A stretch of DNA of 37,655 nucleotides from Frankiales bacterium. Its GTDB lineage: Bacteria > Actinomycetota > Actinomycetes > Mycobacteriales > SCTD01. The stretch is taken from contig JAOPVD010000034.1 in assembly GCA_025966295.1 (NCBI GenBank), positions 1 to 37,655 on the forward strand, read 5' to 3'. Positions 8,629-17,038 of the stretch are shown here, piece after piece. The first letter of the stretch is position 1; every line of letters starts with the position of its first letter. The translations under genes were made by a program, and so were the position numbers. Below the pieces are notes generated by a model. That model ran no database searches and had not been told where the DNA came from. It worked only from the letters and a program-made list of their open reading frames with translations.

Positions 8629-9179
8629 GCCCGCGCCCGGCCCACGACCACGTGCACGACCCGGCGTGCGCGGCCGCGCACGGCGACGCGGTGCCGCCCA
8701 AGGACACCCGCCGCCTCGTGCTGGTCTTCGTCTCGCCGGTGGCGCAGGAGCTCGCCGCGCTGGCCGACCGGCTGGGCTGGCCGGTCACGGTCGTGGATCC
8801 CGACTCGGCGCTGGTCGACATCGATCCCATCCCCTACGCCCGGACCGTGACGACGGTCGCTGCCGCGCGGCTCGACGACGGCTGCGACGTGGTGCTCTGC
8901 GACCACGGCCGGCCGGAGCTCGGTGACGTGCTCGCCGCGGTGCTGGCGCAGCCGGCGCGCTGGGTGGGGGTCATGGGCAGCCTGCGGCACACCGCCCCGC
9001 ACATCGCGGCGCTGCGCAGCCGGGGCGTGGCCGAGGACGACATCGCCCGGGTCCATCGGCCCATCGGCCTCGACATCGGCTCGCACACCCCGCCGGAGAT
9101 CGCGATCGCCACGGTGGCCGGGCTTCTCGCCGACCGCAACGGCCGCCCCGGCGGTCCGTTCGCCGACACCAGCAGCTGA
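8625..9179 (+). CDS. XdhC/CoxI-family Rossmann-domain protein with His/Cys-rich N-terminus
   Basis: WVGVMGSLRHTAPHIAALRSRGVAEDDIARVHRPIGLDIGSHTPPEIAIATVAGLLADRNGRPGGPF; N-terminal AHDHVHDPACAAAHGD. Confidence 0.85.
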   Translation: MSPRPAHDHVHDPACAAAHGDAVPPKDTRRLVLVFVSPVAQELAALADRLGWPVTVVDPDSALVDIDPIPYARTVTTVAAARLDDGCDVVLCDHGRPELGDVLAAVLAQPARWVGVMGSLRHTAPHIAALRSRGVAEDDIARVHRPIGLDIGSHTPPEIAIATVAGLLADRNGRPGGPFADTSS

Positions 9180-9224
9180 TCGTGCGCCCGCCCGCGCCAG
9201 CGTTGGCCTAGCCGGGAGAAGGCC

Positions 9225-10637
9225 TCAGCGTCCCCGTGCCAGGCGCGCGTCGAGGTCGAGCAGCGCATCCCGGAAGCAGGCCAGCGGCGCCGCGGCGACC
9301 CCCGCCCCGACCTGCCCGGTGCCCTGGCGGTTGTCCAGGATCCCGGTGGTCACCTTGGGCGTGATGCCGTGCTCCACGACCCGTCGTACGTCGACGGCGA
9401 GGGGCGTGCCGCGGCCGCCCAGGGTCGGCAGGGTGAAACGGCTCGAGCGCCCGACGCAGATCCGCTCGAGCTCGGCCGTCAGCTCGCCCGCAGCGGCAAG
9501 GCCTCCCACCAGCTGACCGACGGCGGGCGAGCCTGCGGCGGCGGCGCCGCCCAGGCCGATGAGCTCCAGGACCGCGCTGTCGCCGATGTCCGGAGCGGCG
9601 TCGTCGTCGCCCCTGCCGGGGTGGTACAGCGCGTTGCCGACCATGGGCGCGGGGGCGAGGAACCACTCGTCGTTCCCGGACAGCCTGGTGCCGAACTCCG
9701 TGCCGTTGCGGGCCATGGTCGTGACCACCGAGGAGCCCTCGACCTGCCCGGCCCAGCCCGTCAGAGCGCGGGCCGCGGCCATCGCCAGGGTCAGGAACAA
9801 CAGGTGGTTGCTCGACAGGTAGCGACCGACCTCGACCCGGCGTGGGTCGGCACTGGCCATCAAGGAGGGCAGCAGGTGCTTGATCAGCAGGTTGGTGGAG
9901 GCCTGGGTGCGGACGTGGACGTCGTCGCCCATGGCCACGCCCTGGGCGGCGAACGCCAGGACCTCCACCGGTCCGCTGTGGCGCAGCGTCTCGGCGAGCA
10001 GCGGGGCGACGGCCTCGCGCAGCAGGACCAGCCGGTCGATCGCCCCCGGGGTGTCACGGCCGAACCACGCGACGTCCCCGGAGCCCTGCCCCAGCGGCGC
10101 CCAGGACGCCACCCCGCCGGCGGCGAGCTCGACGACCCACACCGGCGTCGTCGGGCCCATCACGGTGGCCATCGGGACGACACCGCCCGACTCGTTGGCG
10201 GGCCGCAGCGCGACGGAACCGCTCGCCAGCAGGGCATCTGCGGCCTCGACGTCGGCTGCCCAGCCCTCGGCCACGACCGCCGCGCGCATCGAGCGGCGCA
10301 GCGGGTCACCCGCGTCGGCCAGCTCCATCGCCGGACCCGCGTGCAGCAGCACCCGACCCTGCAGGCCGGGCACGACCTCGGACGCCGGGCGCACATCGGT
10401 GAGAGTCGGGACGCCGGTGTCCAGCCGGCGCAGGACCTCCGCGTTGGCCTCGTCAATGGGCCCGGTCAGCGGGCCCGAGAGCCGGCGCAGCGCGTCCAGG
10501 GCGACGGGGTCGCCGCCGGCGGGGATACGCCAGTCCACCTGGACGACCGGTCGTCCCTGGGCCGCGACGGCGTCCGCGAACAGCGGCAGCCCGACGTTGA
10601 CGACGGACACCTCGTCCGGAAGGGCAATGGGGTTCAT
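9225..10637 (-). CDS. DUF1116 (YlbE/AllG-like) protein, putative carbamoyltransferase component
   Basis: SVVNVGLPLFADAVAAQGRPVVQVDWRIPAGGD...NEAN-type IDEANAEVLRRL...RNGTEFGTRLSGNDEWFLAPAPMVGNALYHPGRGDDDAAPDIGDSAVLELIGLGG. Confidence 0.83.
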   Translation of the reverse strand: MNPIALPDEVSVVNVGLPLFADAVAAQGRPVVQVDWRIPAGGDPVALDALRRLSGPLTGPIDEANAEVLRRLDTGVPTLTDVRPASEVVPGLQGRVLLHAGPAMELADAGDPLRRSMRAAVVAEGWAADVEAADALLASGSVALRPANESGGVVPMATVMGPTTPVWVVELAAGGVASWAPLGQGSGDVAWFGRDTPGAIDRLVLLREAVAPLLAETLRHSGPVEVLAFAAQGVAMGDDVHVRTQASTNLLIKHLLPSLMASADPRRVEVGRYLSSNHLLFLTLAMAAARALTGWAGQVEGSSVVTTMARNGTEFGTRLSGNDEWFLAPAPMVGNALYHPGRGDDDAAPDIGDSAVLELIGLGGAAAAGSPAVGQLVGGLAAAGELTAELERICVGRSSRFTLPTLGGRGTPLAVDVRRVVEHGITPKVTTGILDNRQGTGQVGAGVAAAPLACFRDALLDLDARLARGR

Positions 10638-12148
10638 GCCGTGATCTCCTGTCCCTGTCCGGCGGCCAGTGCACGGGCGGTCGAGAGCAGGTCACGCTCG
10701 GCGGCGTGGAACCCTTCTCGGCGTCCTTGCGCCAACGCACGCAGCTGCTGCGCTTGGTCGCGGCAGTCCTGCGCCATCTGCTCCACCACGGGCGGGGCGG
10801 CCCCACCCGTGGCGGTGCGGGTCTCGACGATGTGTCGCGGGTCGAGCACGTCGGTGAGGTCTGTTCCGGTCAGCCCGACTGACCGGCCGGCCTGCTCCAG
10901 CGCGGCCTCGTCGAGCATCGCGCCGTCGATGTCGATCCCGCGCAGCCCGGCGGCGTTCGCCTTGCGCACGGCGACACCGACGACCTGGTAGGCGGTGCGG
11001 TAGTCCAGGTCGCACGTCTGCATCACGTACTCCGCCAGGTCCGTGGCCTGGCAGAAGCCGTTCTCGAGCGCTGACCACATCCGCGCGGTGTTGACCTGCA
11101 GCGTGCGGATCACGCCGTCGGTCAACCGGGTGGTGCGGAGCGCCAGGTCGAGGGCGCGCGGGACCTCGCCGTACGCGTAGATGAGGTTGTCGCTGCGCGC
11201 CGACGGGCTCTTGATGACGGCGAGGAAGCCGCTCAACCGGCCGATGAGAGTGCCCGAGGCGCCGCGGATGATCGACAGCGCGTAGGGGTTGCGCTTCTGC
11301 GGCATCAGGACGCTGGACCGGCTGAACCCGTCGGCGACCGTGACGTAGTCGAACTCGCTGCTGGCCCAGATCTCCAGGTCCTCCGCCAGCTTGCTCTGCG
11401 TCCCGACGAGCGAGGCAGCCGCGGCCAGGACGTCGACCAGGCCATCGGTCTGCCACATCGCGTCGCGGGTGTGCTCGATGACGCCGTCGAAGCCCAGCAT
11501 GCTCGCGACCGGCCGGCGGTCGTCGAGCAGGCGGCTGCCGTTGACGCACCCGGCTCCACCGGGGCTGGTGTTGGTCCAGGCCAGGGCATCGACGAGCCGG
11601 CGGGTGTCACGCAGCACGGGATAGGCGAACGACAGCAGGTAGTGGCCGTACGTCGACGGCTGCGCGTGCTGCAGGTAGGTCTGGTCGGGCAACCAGCTGC
11701 GGCTGTGCTCGGCGGCGCTGAGGGCGAGGGTGTCCGCGAGCTGGGCCGCGCGGTCGACCAGCTCGGTGATCTGCCCCCGCAGGTGCAGGCGCAGCGCGAT
11801 GCGGACCGCCTCGCGCCGGGGCCGGCCGGCATGCAACCACCCGGCGTCGTCCCCGATCTGCTCGGTGAAGAAGCGCTCCCGGCTGTTGTACGGCTCCCCG
11901 TAGGCAGGGTCGTAGGGGAAGTCCTCGGGCGCGGTTCCGTGCGTCTCGAGCAGCAGGGCCAGGAGGCGCCGCGCCGGCTCGACGGGAATCACGCCGCGTC
12001 CGCGCAGGTCGAGCACGTGCGCGAGGTCGGCGAGGTTCAAGCCGGCGTGCAGCAGCGGCGCGTCGGCGTTCTCGAGGTGGAACCCCGACTCGACGAGCTC
12101 AGGGGCGGGCCCGTCGAGCGGCGGGCCGAGCCGGTGTCCGGCGGTCAT
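10634..12148 (-). CDS. Aspartase/fumarase superfamily enzyme, argininosuccinate lyase-like
   Basis: YNSRERFFTEQIGDDAGWLHAGRPRREAVRIALRL...TYLQHAQPSTYGHYLLSF...FSRSSVLMPQKRNPYALSIIRG. Confidence 0.87.
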   Translation of the reverse strand: MTAGHRLGPPLDGPAPELVESGFHLENADAPLLHAGLNLADLAHVLDLRGRGVIPVEPARRLLALLLETHGTAPEDFPYDPAYGEPYNSRERFFTEQIGDDAGWLHAGRPRREAVRIALRLHLRGQITELVDRAAQLADTLALSAAEHSRSWLPDQTYLQHAQPSTYGHYLLSFAYPVLRDTRRLVDALAWTNTSPGGAGCVNGSRLLDDRRPVASMLGFDGVIEHTRDAMWQTDGLVDVLAAAASLVGTQSKLAEDLEIWASSEFDYVTVADGFSRSSVLMPQKRNPYALSIIRGASGTLIGRLSGFLAVIKSPSARSDNLIYAYGEVPRALDLALRTTRLTDGVIRTLQVNTARMWSALENGFCQATDLAEYVMQTCDLDYRTAYQVVGVAVRKANAAGLRGIDIDGAMLDEAALEQAGRSVGLTGTDLTDVLDPRHIVETRTATGGAAPPVVEQMAQDCRDQAQQLRALAQGRREGFHAAERDLLSTARALAAGQGQEITA

Positions 12149-13074
12149 CTGTCTTCTCCCATGAATCCGGCGACCGCGTCGAGCAGGCCACCTGTGTGCC
12201 AGAACAGCGCTGCCTGGTCGCCGACGGCGGCCGGCAGCACGGCGAGTGCCTTCGCCGTGTACACGGGGTCGAGGACGAGTCCCTCCGCCCGCAGGGCCAG
12301 GCACGCGGCGGCGTCACCGGCGGCCGAGGCCAGGCCGTGCCCGGGGCCGCGGGCGTCGACCAGCTCGACGTCGTCGGCCCGAGGGGCCGGCTCGCCGCGC
12401 AGGGCCGCCACCTGCCGGGCGAGGTCGAGCACCTGCACGTCCTCCACGGGTCGGCTCACCGAGGCGCCGACGATCCGGAGCGGACGGCCGTGGGCGACGT
12501 TGCCGGCGATGAGCCCGGCGAGGGTCCCGCCGGCACCGCAGGCGATCACGACCACCGGCCGGCGTCCCTGGAGCTGCTCGAGCAGCTCGTCGACGGCGAC
12601 GCGGTAGGCGTCCGCGCCCGTCGCGCTGGCTCCGCCCCTGGGCACGACGTACGGCGAGAAGCCCTGTTCCCTGAGGGCGGCGGCCGTGACGGGCAGCTGG
12701 GCGTCGACGCTGGCGCGGTCGGCGTCACCGGTGAAGCGGACCTCGGCGCCCCACGCCGCGGCCGCCGCGAGGTTGGGGTGGGAGGTGAGCGGCACCGGGT
12801 CGCCGGCCAGCACCAGGACGCAGCGCAGGCCGCCCCAGGCGGCGGCGGCCGAGGCGGCCTGGACGAAGTTGGACCCCGGCGTGCCACCGGTGACCAGGAC
12901 GTCGGCGTGCTGGGCCTGGGCGTCGGCGACGATCGGCGCCAGCTGCCTGGCCTTGTTGCCGGCGACGGCGAAGCCGGTGAGGTCGTCACGCTTGACGAGC
13001 AGCGACGTGACCCCCAGGGCTGCGGCCAGCCGAGGGGCCTGGACGAGCGGGGTCGGGAGCAGGGCCAGGGTCAC
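12145..13074 (-). CDS. PLP-dependent D-cysteine desulfhydrase/ACC deaminase-like enzyme
   Basis: LPTPLVQAPRLAAALGVTSLLVKRDDLTGFAVAGNKARQL...VLVTGGTPGSNFVQAAS...VVIACGAGGTLAGLIAG; GTG start overlaps upstream stop. Confidence 0.86.
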   Translation of the reverse strand: MTLALLPTPLVQAPRLAAALGVTSLLVKRDDLTGFAVAGNKARQLAPIVADAQAQHADVLVTGGTPGSNFVQAASAAAAWGGLRCVLVLAGDPVPLTSHPNLAAAAAWGAEVRFTGDADRASVDAQLPVTAAALREQGFSPYVVPRGGASATGADAYRVAVDELLEQLQGRRPVVVIACGAGGTLAGLIAGNVAHGRPLRIVGASVSRPVEDVQVLDLARQVAALRGEPAPRADDVELVDARGPGHGLASAAGDAAACLALRAEGLVLDPVYTAKALAVLPAAVGDQAALFWHTGGLLDAVAGFMGEDR

Positions 13075-14402
13075 GGCCACTGCTCTGGCTCGTCGGCGCG
13101 CGCCTTGCGGGCGCGCAGGACGACGTGGTCGACCATCTCGCCGGCCGAGCCGGCCGCCGGGTGCAGCGCCGCGATCTCCTGCGGCGTCAGCAGGTCCGCC
13201 ACCACCGCCGTGAGGGACCGTCCGGTGGAGAGGGCCTGCTGCAGCGTGTCCTGGGCCTGGTGCTTGCCGAGCCGGGTGGTGAGCACGGCCAGGACCTGCT
13301 CGCTGCCGGTGGCGTCGCCGAGGTTGCGGCGCATGGCCTCGGTGTCGACCTCCAGGCCCTCGACGAGCTCGACGGCGAGGGACGTGGCTGTCGCGGTCAG
13401 CAGGCACACCTCCGGCAGCGCCACCCACTCGGCCTTCCAGCTGCGGCCGTCGCGCTCGTGCCCGCCCACCATGCCCTCGAGCAGCACCGCGGCCTGGGCG
13501 CGGGTCAGGCGGGCCAGGGTGTCGAGGTGCTCGCTGCGCTCGGGGTTGACCTTGTGCGGCATGGTGATGCTGCCGACGACACCGGGGCGCGGCGTCTCGC
13601 GCAGCTCGCCGATCTCCGGGCGCTGCAGCTCGTAGACCTCGCCCCCGAGGCGCGCCAGCGTGCCGGTGACCATCGTCAGTACGGCGCCGACCTCGGCGAT
13701 CCGGTCACGTGCGGTGAGCCAGGAGATCCCCGGGTCGGCAAGGCCCAGCTCGGCGCAGAGCCGCTGGCGCACGGCTGGGCCGGCGGGCCCGAGCGCGGCC
13801 AACGTGCCGACACCGCCGCCGAGCTGACCCACCAGCCAACGGGGTGCGCCCTCGTGCAGGCGGTCGAGGTGACGGCGCACCTCGTCGGCCCAGGAGGCGG
13901 CTTTGAGGCCGAAGGTGACGGGTGCCCCGGGCTGCCCGTGGGTGCGGCCGGGGCCCAGGGTGTCCCTGTGCAGCTCGGCCAGCTCCAGCAGCAGCTCCTC
14001 CAGCCGCCGCAGGTCCCGGCGCACCTCGCGCAGCACGGCCCGCAGGGCGAGAGAGGTCCACGTGTCGGTCAGGTCCTGCACGGTGGCGCCGACGTAGACG
14101 TACGGGTGCACGTCGTCGTCGAGCACCTGCCGGAGGGCCCGGATCAGCCCGAGGGTCGAGTGGCCGCTGGCGCGGGTCTCGGCCGCGACCAGGTCCAGGT
14201 CGAGCAGGTCGACCGACGCGCGCTCGGTGATCTGGTCCGCGGCCGCAGCGGGCACCAGACCCTCCAGGGCCTGCGCCCTGGCGAGCGCCGCGAGGACCTC
14301 GAGCCAGCCCTGCAGCCGGCCGCTCTCGCAGAAGACGGCGCGCACGGCAGGGGTGCCCCAGAGGTGGCCGTACATCCCGGACTCGGTGATGCGGGCACTC
14401 AC
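13071..14402 (-). CDS. Aspartase/fumarase superfamily enzyme, adenylosuccinate lyase/PcaB-like
   Basis: GPGRTHGQPGAPVTFGLKAASWADEVRRHLDRL...GVVGSITMPHKVNPERSEHLDTLARL. Confidence 0.88.
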   Translation of the reverse strand: MSARITESGMYGHLWGTPAVRAVFCESGRLQGWLEVLAALARAQALEGLVPAAAADQITERASVDLLDLDLVAAETRASGHSTLGLIRALRQVLDDDVHPYVYVGATVQDLTDTWTSLALRAVLREVRRDLRRLEELLLELAELHRDTLGPGRTHGQPGAPVTFGLKAASWADEVRRHLDRLHEGAPRWLVGQLGGGVGTLAALGPAGPAVRQRLCAELGLADPGISWLTARDRIAEVGAVLTMVTGTLARLGGEVYELQRPEIGELRETPRPGVVGSITMPHKVNPERSEHLDTLARLTRAQAAVLLEGMVGGHERDGRSWKAEWVALPEVCLLTATATSLAVELVEGLEVDTEAMRRNLGDATGSEQVLAVLTTRLGKHQAQDTLQQALSTGRSLTAVVADLLTPQEIAALHPAAGSAGEMVDHVVLRARKARADEPEQWP

Positions 14403-15271
14403 GGCTGGGCCAGCTGCACGGCGCTGTCGAGGGCCTCCCGCAGGTGCCCGAAGGACGCGCCCCACGGCACGACGACGACCTGGCCGTCGGTCTCGACGTG
14501 CTCCTCGAGCAGACAGCACTTGGTCAGCAGCACCTCTCCGGGTGCGAGGTCGACGGCCTTTGCCAGCACCCGCGGGCAGGTGTCTACCTGGCGCACGTCG
14601 TCGTCGTAGAGGAAGTCGTGGATCGCGCGTGACCGGGCGCAGCCCAGCAGCGTCCAGTCCTGCCGGGGCGGCACCTCGTCGAGGTAGTGGACCGTGGTAC
14701 CGGGCACCTCCATGCCGCCGCCGCGGCAGGGCAGCAGGTAGTGGCCCGAGGCACCGGCGGGCACGAGGTCACCGAGCTCGACGACCTCCGGCACGGGGAG
14801 GACCCCTGGCAGCTCCTCGGCGGTGGCGAGCACCCGCTGGACCTGGTCGAGCAGCTTGGCCGGGTGTGGCGGTGCCACGTCGAGCACGTGCAGGCGCACC
14901 GGCGCGCTGTCGAGCACGAAGCTGATGTGGCCGTAGCGGCCCTCGAGGACCACGCAGCGCACGCCGGGCCGCATCGACGCGGCGCGGGCCAGGTCGCTCG
15001 GGATGCCGGGATCCAGGGCGTCGTCCACGACCCAGGCGGTCTCGTCGGGACCGGCCAGCAGCCGCACGTCGAGCACGTCCCAGAACAGCGAGTCCGACGC
15101 GCGCTTGTCGACCTCGACCAGGGCGGTCTCCCCGGCGTGACGGAGGACGAGGTACCGGGTGCGGCGGTAGACCGGCCGCGACATCAGCAGCTCGCGCAGC
15201 GCCGCGGCCGTCAGGGGGACATCGACGTCGGTGACCGAGACCTCGCGGTAGCGGTCGGGGATCGTGGTCAC
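14399..15271 (-). CDS. Uncharacterised protein in putative sulfonate/CoM-like operon
   Basis: GTG start overlaps upstream stop by 4 nt; translation VTTIPDRYREVSVTDVDVPLTAAALRELLMSRPVYRRTRYLVLRHAGETALVEVDKRASDSLFWDVLDVRLL...LLTKCCLLEEHVETDGQVVVVPWG. Confidence 0.75.
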   Translation of the reverse strand: MTTIPDRYREVSVTDVDVPLTAAALRELLMSRPVYRRTRYLVLRHAGETALVEVDKRASDSLFWDVLDVRLLAGPDETAWVVDDALDPGIPSDLARAASMRPGVRCVVLEGRYGHISFVLDSAPVRLHVLDVAPPHPAKLLDQVQRVLATAEELPGVLPVPEVVELGDLVPAGASGHYLLPCRGGGMEVPGTTVHYLDEVPPRQDWTLLGCARSRAIHDFLYDDDVRQVDTCPRVLAKAVDLAPGEVLLTKCCLLEEHVETDGQVVVVPWGASFGHLREALDSAVQLAQP

Positions 15272-16029
15272 CGAGCGCGCACCCGGCTGTCGAAGGTGTC
15301 GGCCCGCAGACCCACCCGGAGGGCCTCGAGGCCGAGAGCGTCGGACGGTGCGACGTTGGCGAGGTTGACGTCCGGGCCGAAGCGGCGGATCAGCCAGGCC
15401 TGCTGCTCCTTCAAAGGTGCCTCGAACACCGTCGTGTCGAGCCCGACGGCGTCGACGACGGCGTCGACCACGTCGGACCGCACCTCCCCCGTCGGGTCGA
15501 ACAGCCCCACGGTGCCGCTCTCCCTGCCCTCGGTGACGATCCAGGTGGCGCCGGCCTCGAGGTCGGCCGTCGCGTCGGCCGCCCACGCCGACGGCGAGAC
15601 CGTGGCGTCGGCGTCCTTGACGCCGATCTCGGCGAGCACGATGAAGCGCTCCGCGGCGAGCTCGACCAGCTCGCGCTTGTCCGTGACCGACATGGCGGCG
15701 ACGCCGCAGGAGACCTCGACGCAGGGAAAGCCGAGCTCGCCCGCCCAGTCGAGGTAGGGCTCGACCGCGCCCTGCTGCCACGCGACCTCGAGCAGCGTGC
15801 CCCCGAGGCAGGCCAGCACTCCGTGACCGTCGAGCACCGCCAGCTTCTCGGCCAGCCCGGGGTCGAGGTAGGCCGTGCCCCAGCCGAGCTTCCACACGTC
15901 GACGTAGTCGCCGCAGACCCCGAGAAGGGGGGCCACCTCGGCGACGGGCATGCCCTTGTCGAGCACGTGGGTGATACCGCGGCGACGAGGCTTCGCCGTC
16001 CGCGCGGGCAGGGTCAGGAAACTCGGCAT
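15268..16029 (-). CDS. Phosphosulfolactate synthase (ComA) family protein; alternative start 16041
   Basis: GITHVLDKGMPVAEVAPLLGVCGDYVDVWKLGWGTAYL...GFPCVEVSCGVAAMSVTDKRELV...VTEGRESGTVGLFDPTGEVR...FEAPLKEQQAWLIRRFGPDVNLANVAPSDALGLEALRVGLRADTF. Confidence 0.92.
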   Translation of the reverse strand: MPSFLTLPARTAKPRRRGITHVLDKGMPVAEVAPLLGVCGDYVDVWKLGWGTAYLDPGLAEKLAVLDGHGVLACLGGTLLEVAWQQGAVEPYLDWAGELGFPCVEVSCGVAAMSVTDKRELVELAAERFIVLAEIGVKDADATVSPSAWAADATADLEAGATWIVTEGRESGTVGLFDPTGEVRSDVVDAVVDAVGLDTTVFEAPLKEQQAWLIRRFGPDVNLANVAPSDALGLEALRVGLRADTFDSRVRAR

Positions 16030-16032
16030 GGC

Positions 16033-16049
16033 GTTCACCATGGTAGACA
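16033..16049. promoter_or_regulatory. Candidate shared operator, site D
   Basis: GTTCACCATGGTAGACA between divergent comA-like and AIR synthase-like genes. Confidence 0.5.
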
Positions 16050-16085
16050 ACCGGCTCCCCGCCGACGCCGCTTCAGGAGGCTCCC

Positions 16086-17033
16086 GTGACCGATCTCGCC
16101 GCCCTGGCCGCCGGCCTGCGAGACCTCCCCGGCGTGCGCGCCAAGGCCGACATCGGCCTGGTCGCGGAGGTCTTCGGCGGCGGTGACTGGTACGCCGGCC
16201 CCGGTGACGACGGCGCGGTGCTGCCCGACGGGCCGGGACAGGTGGTCGTGGGTGGCGAGGCGATCCTGCCGGCGTTCGTGGCTGCGGACCCGTACGGGGC
16301 TGGCATCGCGGCAGTGCTGGCCAACGTCAACGACCTGGCCGCGATGGGCGCGCGGCCCGTTGCCCTGCTCGACACCGTCGTCGGTGACGAGGCGACGAGC
16401 CGCGAGGTGCTGCGCGGCATGCAGTGGGCCGCCGACCTGTACCAGGTCCCGGTGGTCGGGGGGCACCTCACGCGTACCGACGGTCCGCCGTCGCTGTCGG
16501 CCTTCGGCATCGGCCGTGCGGACAAGGTGCTGTCGGCGACCCACGCGGCGGCCGGTCAGGTCCTCGTGCTGGGCTGCTGCCTGGAAGGGACGATGCGCCA
16601 GGACTTCTTGTTCTTCCCCTCCTTCGAGCAGCGCGGAGCGCAGCTCGCCGGCGACGTGCGGCTGCTGGCCGACCTGGCGACGAGCGGTGCGGCAGTTGCC
16701 GCGAAGGACGTGAGCATGGCGGGCCTGGTCGGCTCGCTCGCGATGCTGCTCGAGGCGGGCCGGCTCGGCGTGACCGTCGACCTCGACGCGCTGCCCGTGC
16801 CGGACGGTGTACCGCTGGCCGACTGGCTCGGGTGCTTCCCCTGCTTCGCGTTCTTGCTGACCTGCCCCGCCGACCGGGTAGCGGACTGCCTGGCGGGCTT
16901 CCGCGGTCGCGGTCTGACGGCCGAGGCGCTGGGGGTGCTCGACACCAGCGGGCAGGTGCGGTTGCGGCGCGGGGACGAGGTGGCGACGGTGTTCGACCTG
17001 GTCACTGAGGGCGTCACGAACCTGCGCAGCTAG
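16086..17033 (+). CDS. AIR synthase-like protein, sll0787 family (Nit1C component)
   Basis: PGDDGAVLPDGPGQVVVGGEAILPAFVAADPYGAGIAAVLANVNDLAAMGARPVALLDTVVGD...VPVVGGHLTRTDGPPSLSAFGIGRAD. Confidence 0.88.
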   Translation: MTDLAALAAGLRDLPGVRAKADIGLVAEVFGGGDWYAGPGDDGAVLPDGPGQVVVGGEAILPAFVAADPYGAGIAAVLANVNDLAAMGARPVALLDTVVGDEATSREVLRGMQWAADLYQVPVVGGHLTRTDGPPSLSAFGIGRADKVLSATHAAAGQVLVLGCCLEGTMRQDFLFFPSFEQRGAQLAGDVRLLADLATSGAAVAAKDVSMAGLVGSLAMLLEAGRLGVTVDLDALPVPDGVPLADWLGCFPCFAFLLTCPADRVADCLAGFRGRGLTAEALGVLDTSGQVRLRRGDEVATVFDLVTEGVTNLRS

Positions 17034-17038
17034 GCAGG

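Noticed and set aside
9180-9224. Terminator between convergent XdhC-like and DUF1116 genes (GGCCT...AGGCC)
   Set aside because: Only a short 5-bp stem with a large loop and no T-tract; too weak to call.
10634-14402. Genuine arginine (argH) or purine/aromatic (purB/pcaB) biosynthesis genes
   Set aside because: Context lacks argG/argF, pur or pca genes, and they are coupled to a ComA-like gene and PLP enzyme; paralog function more likely, though not proven.
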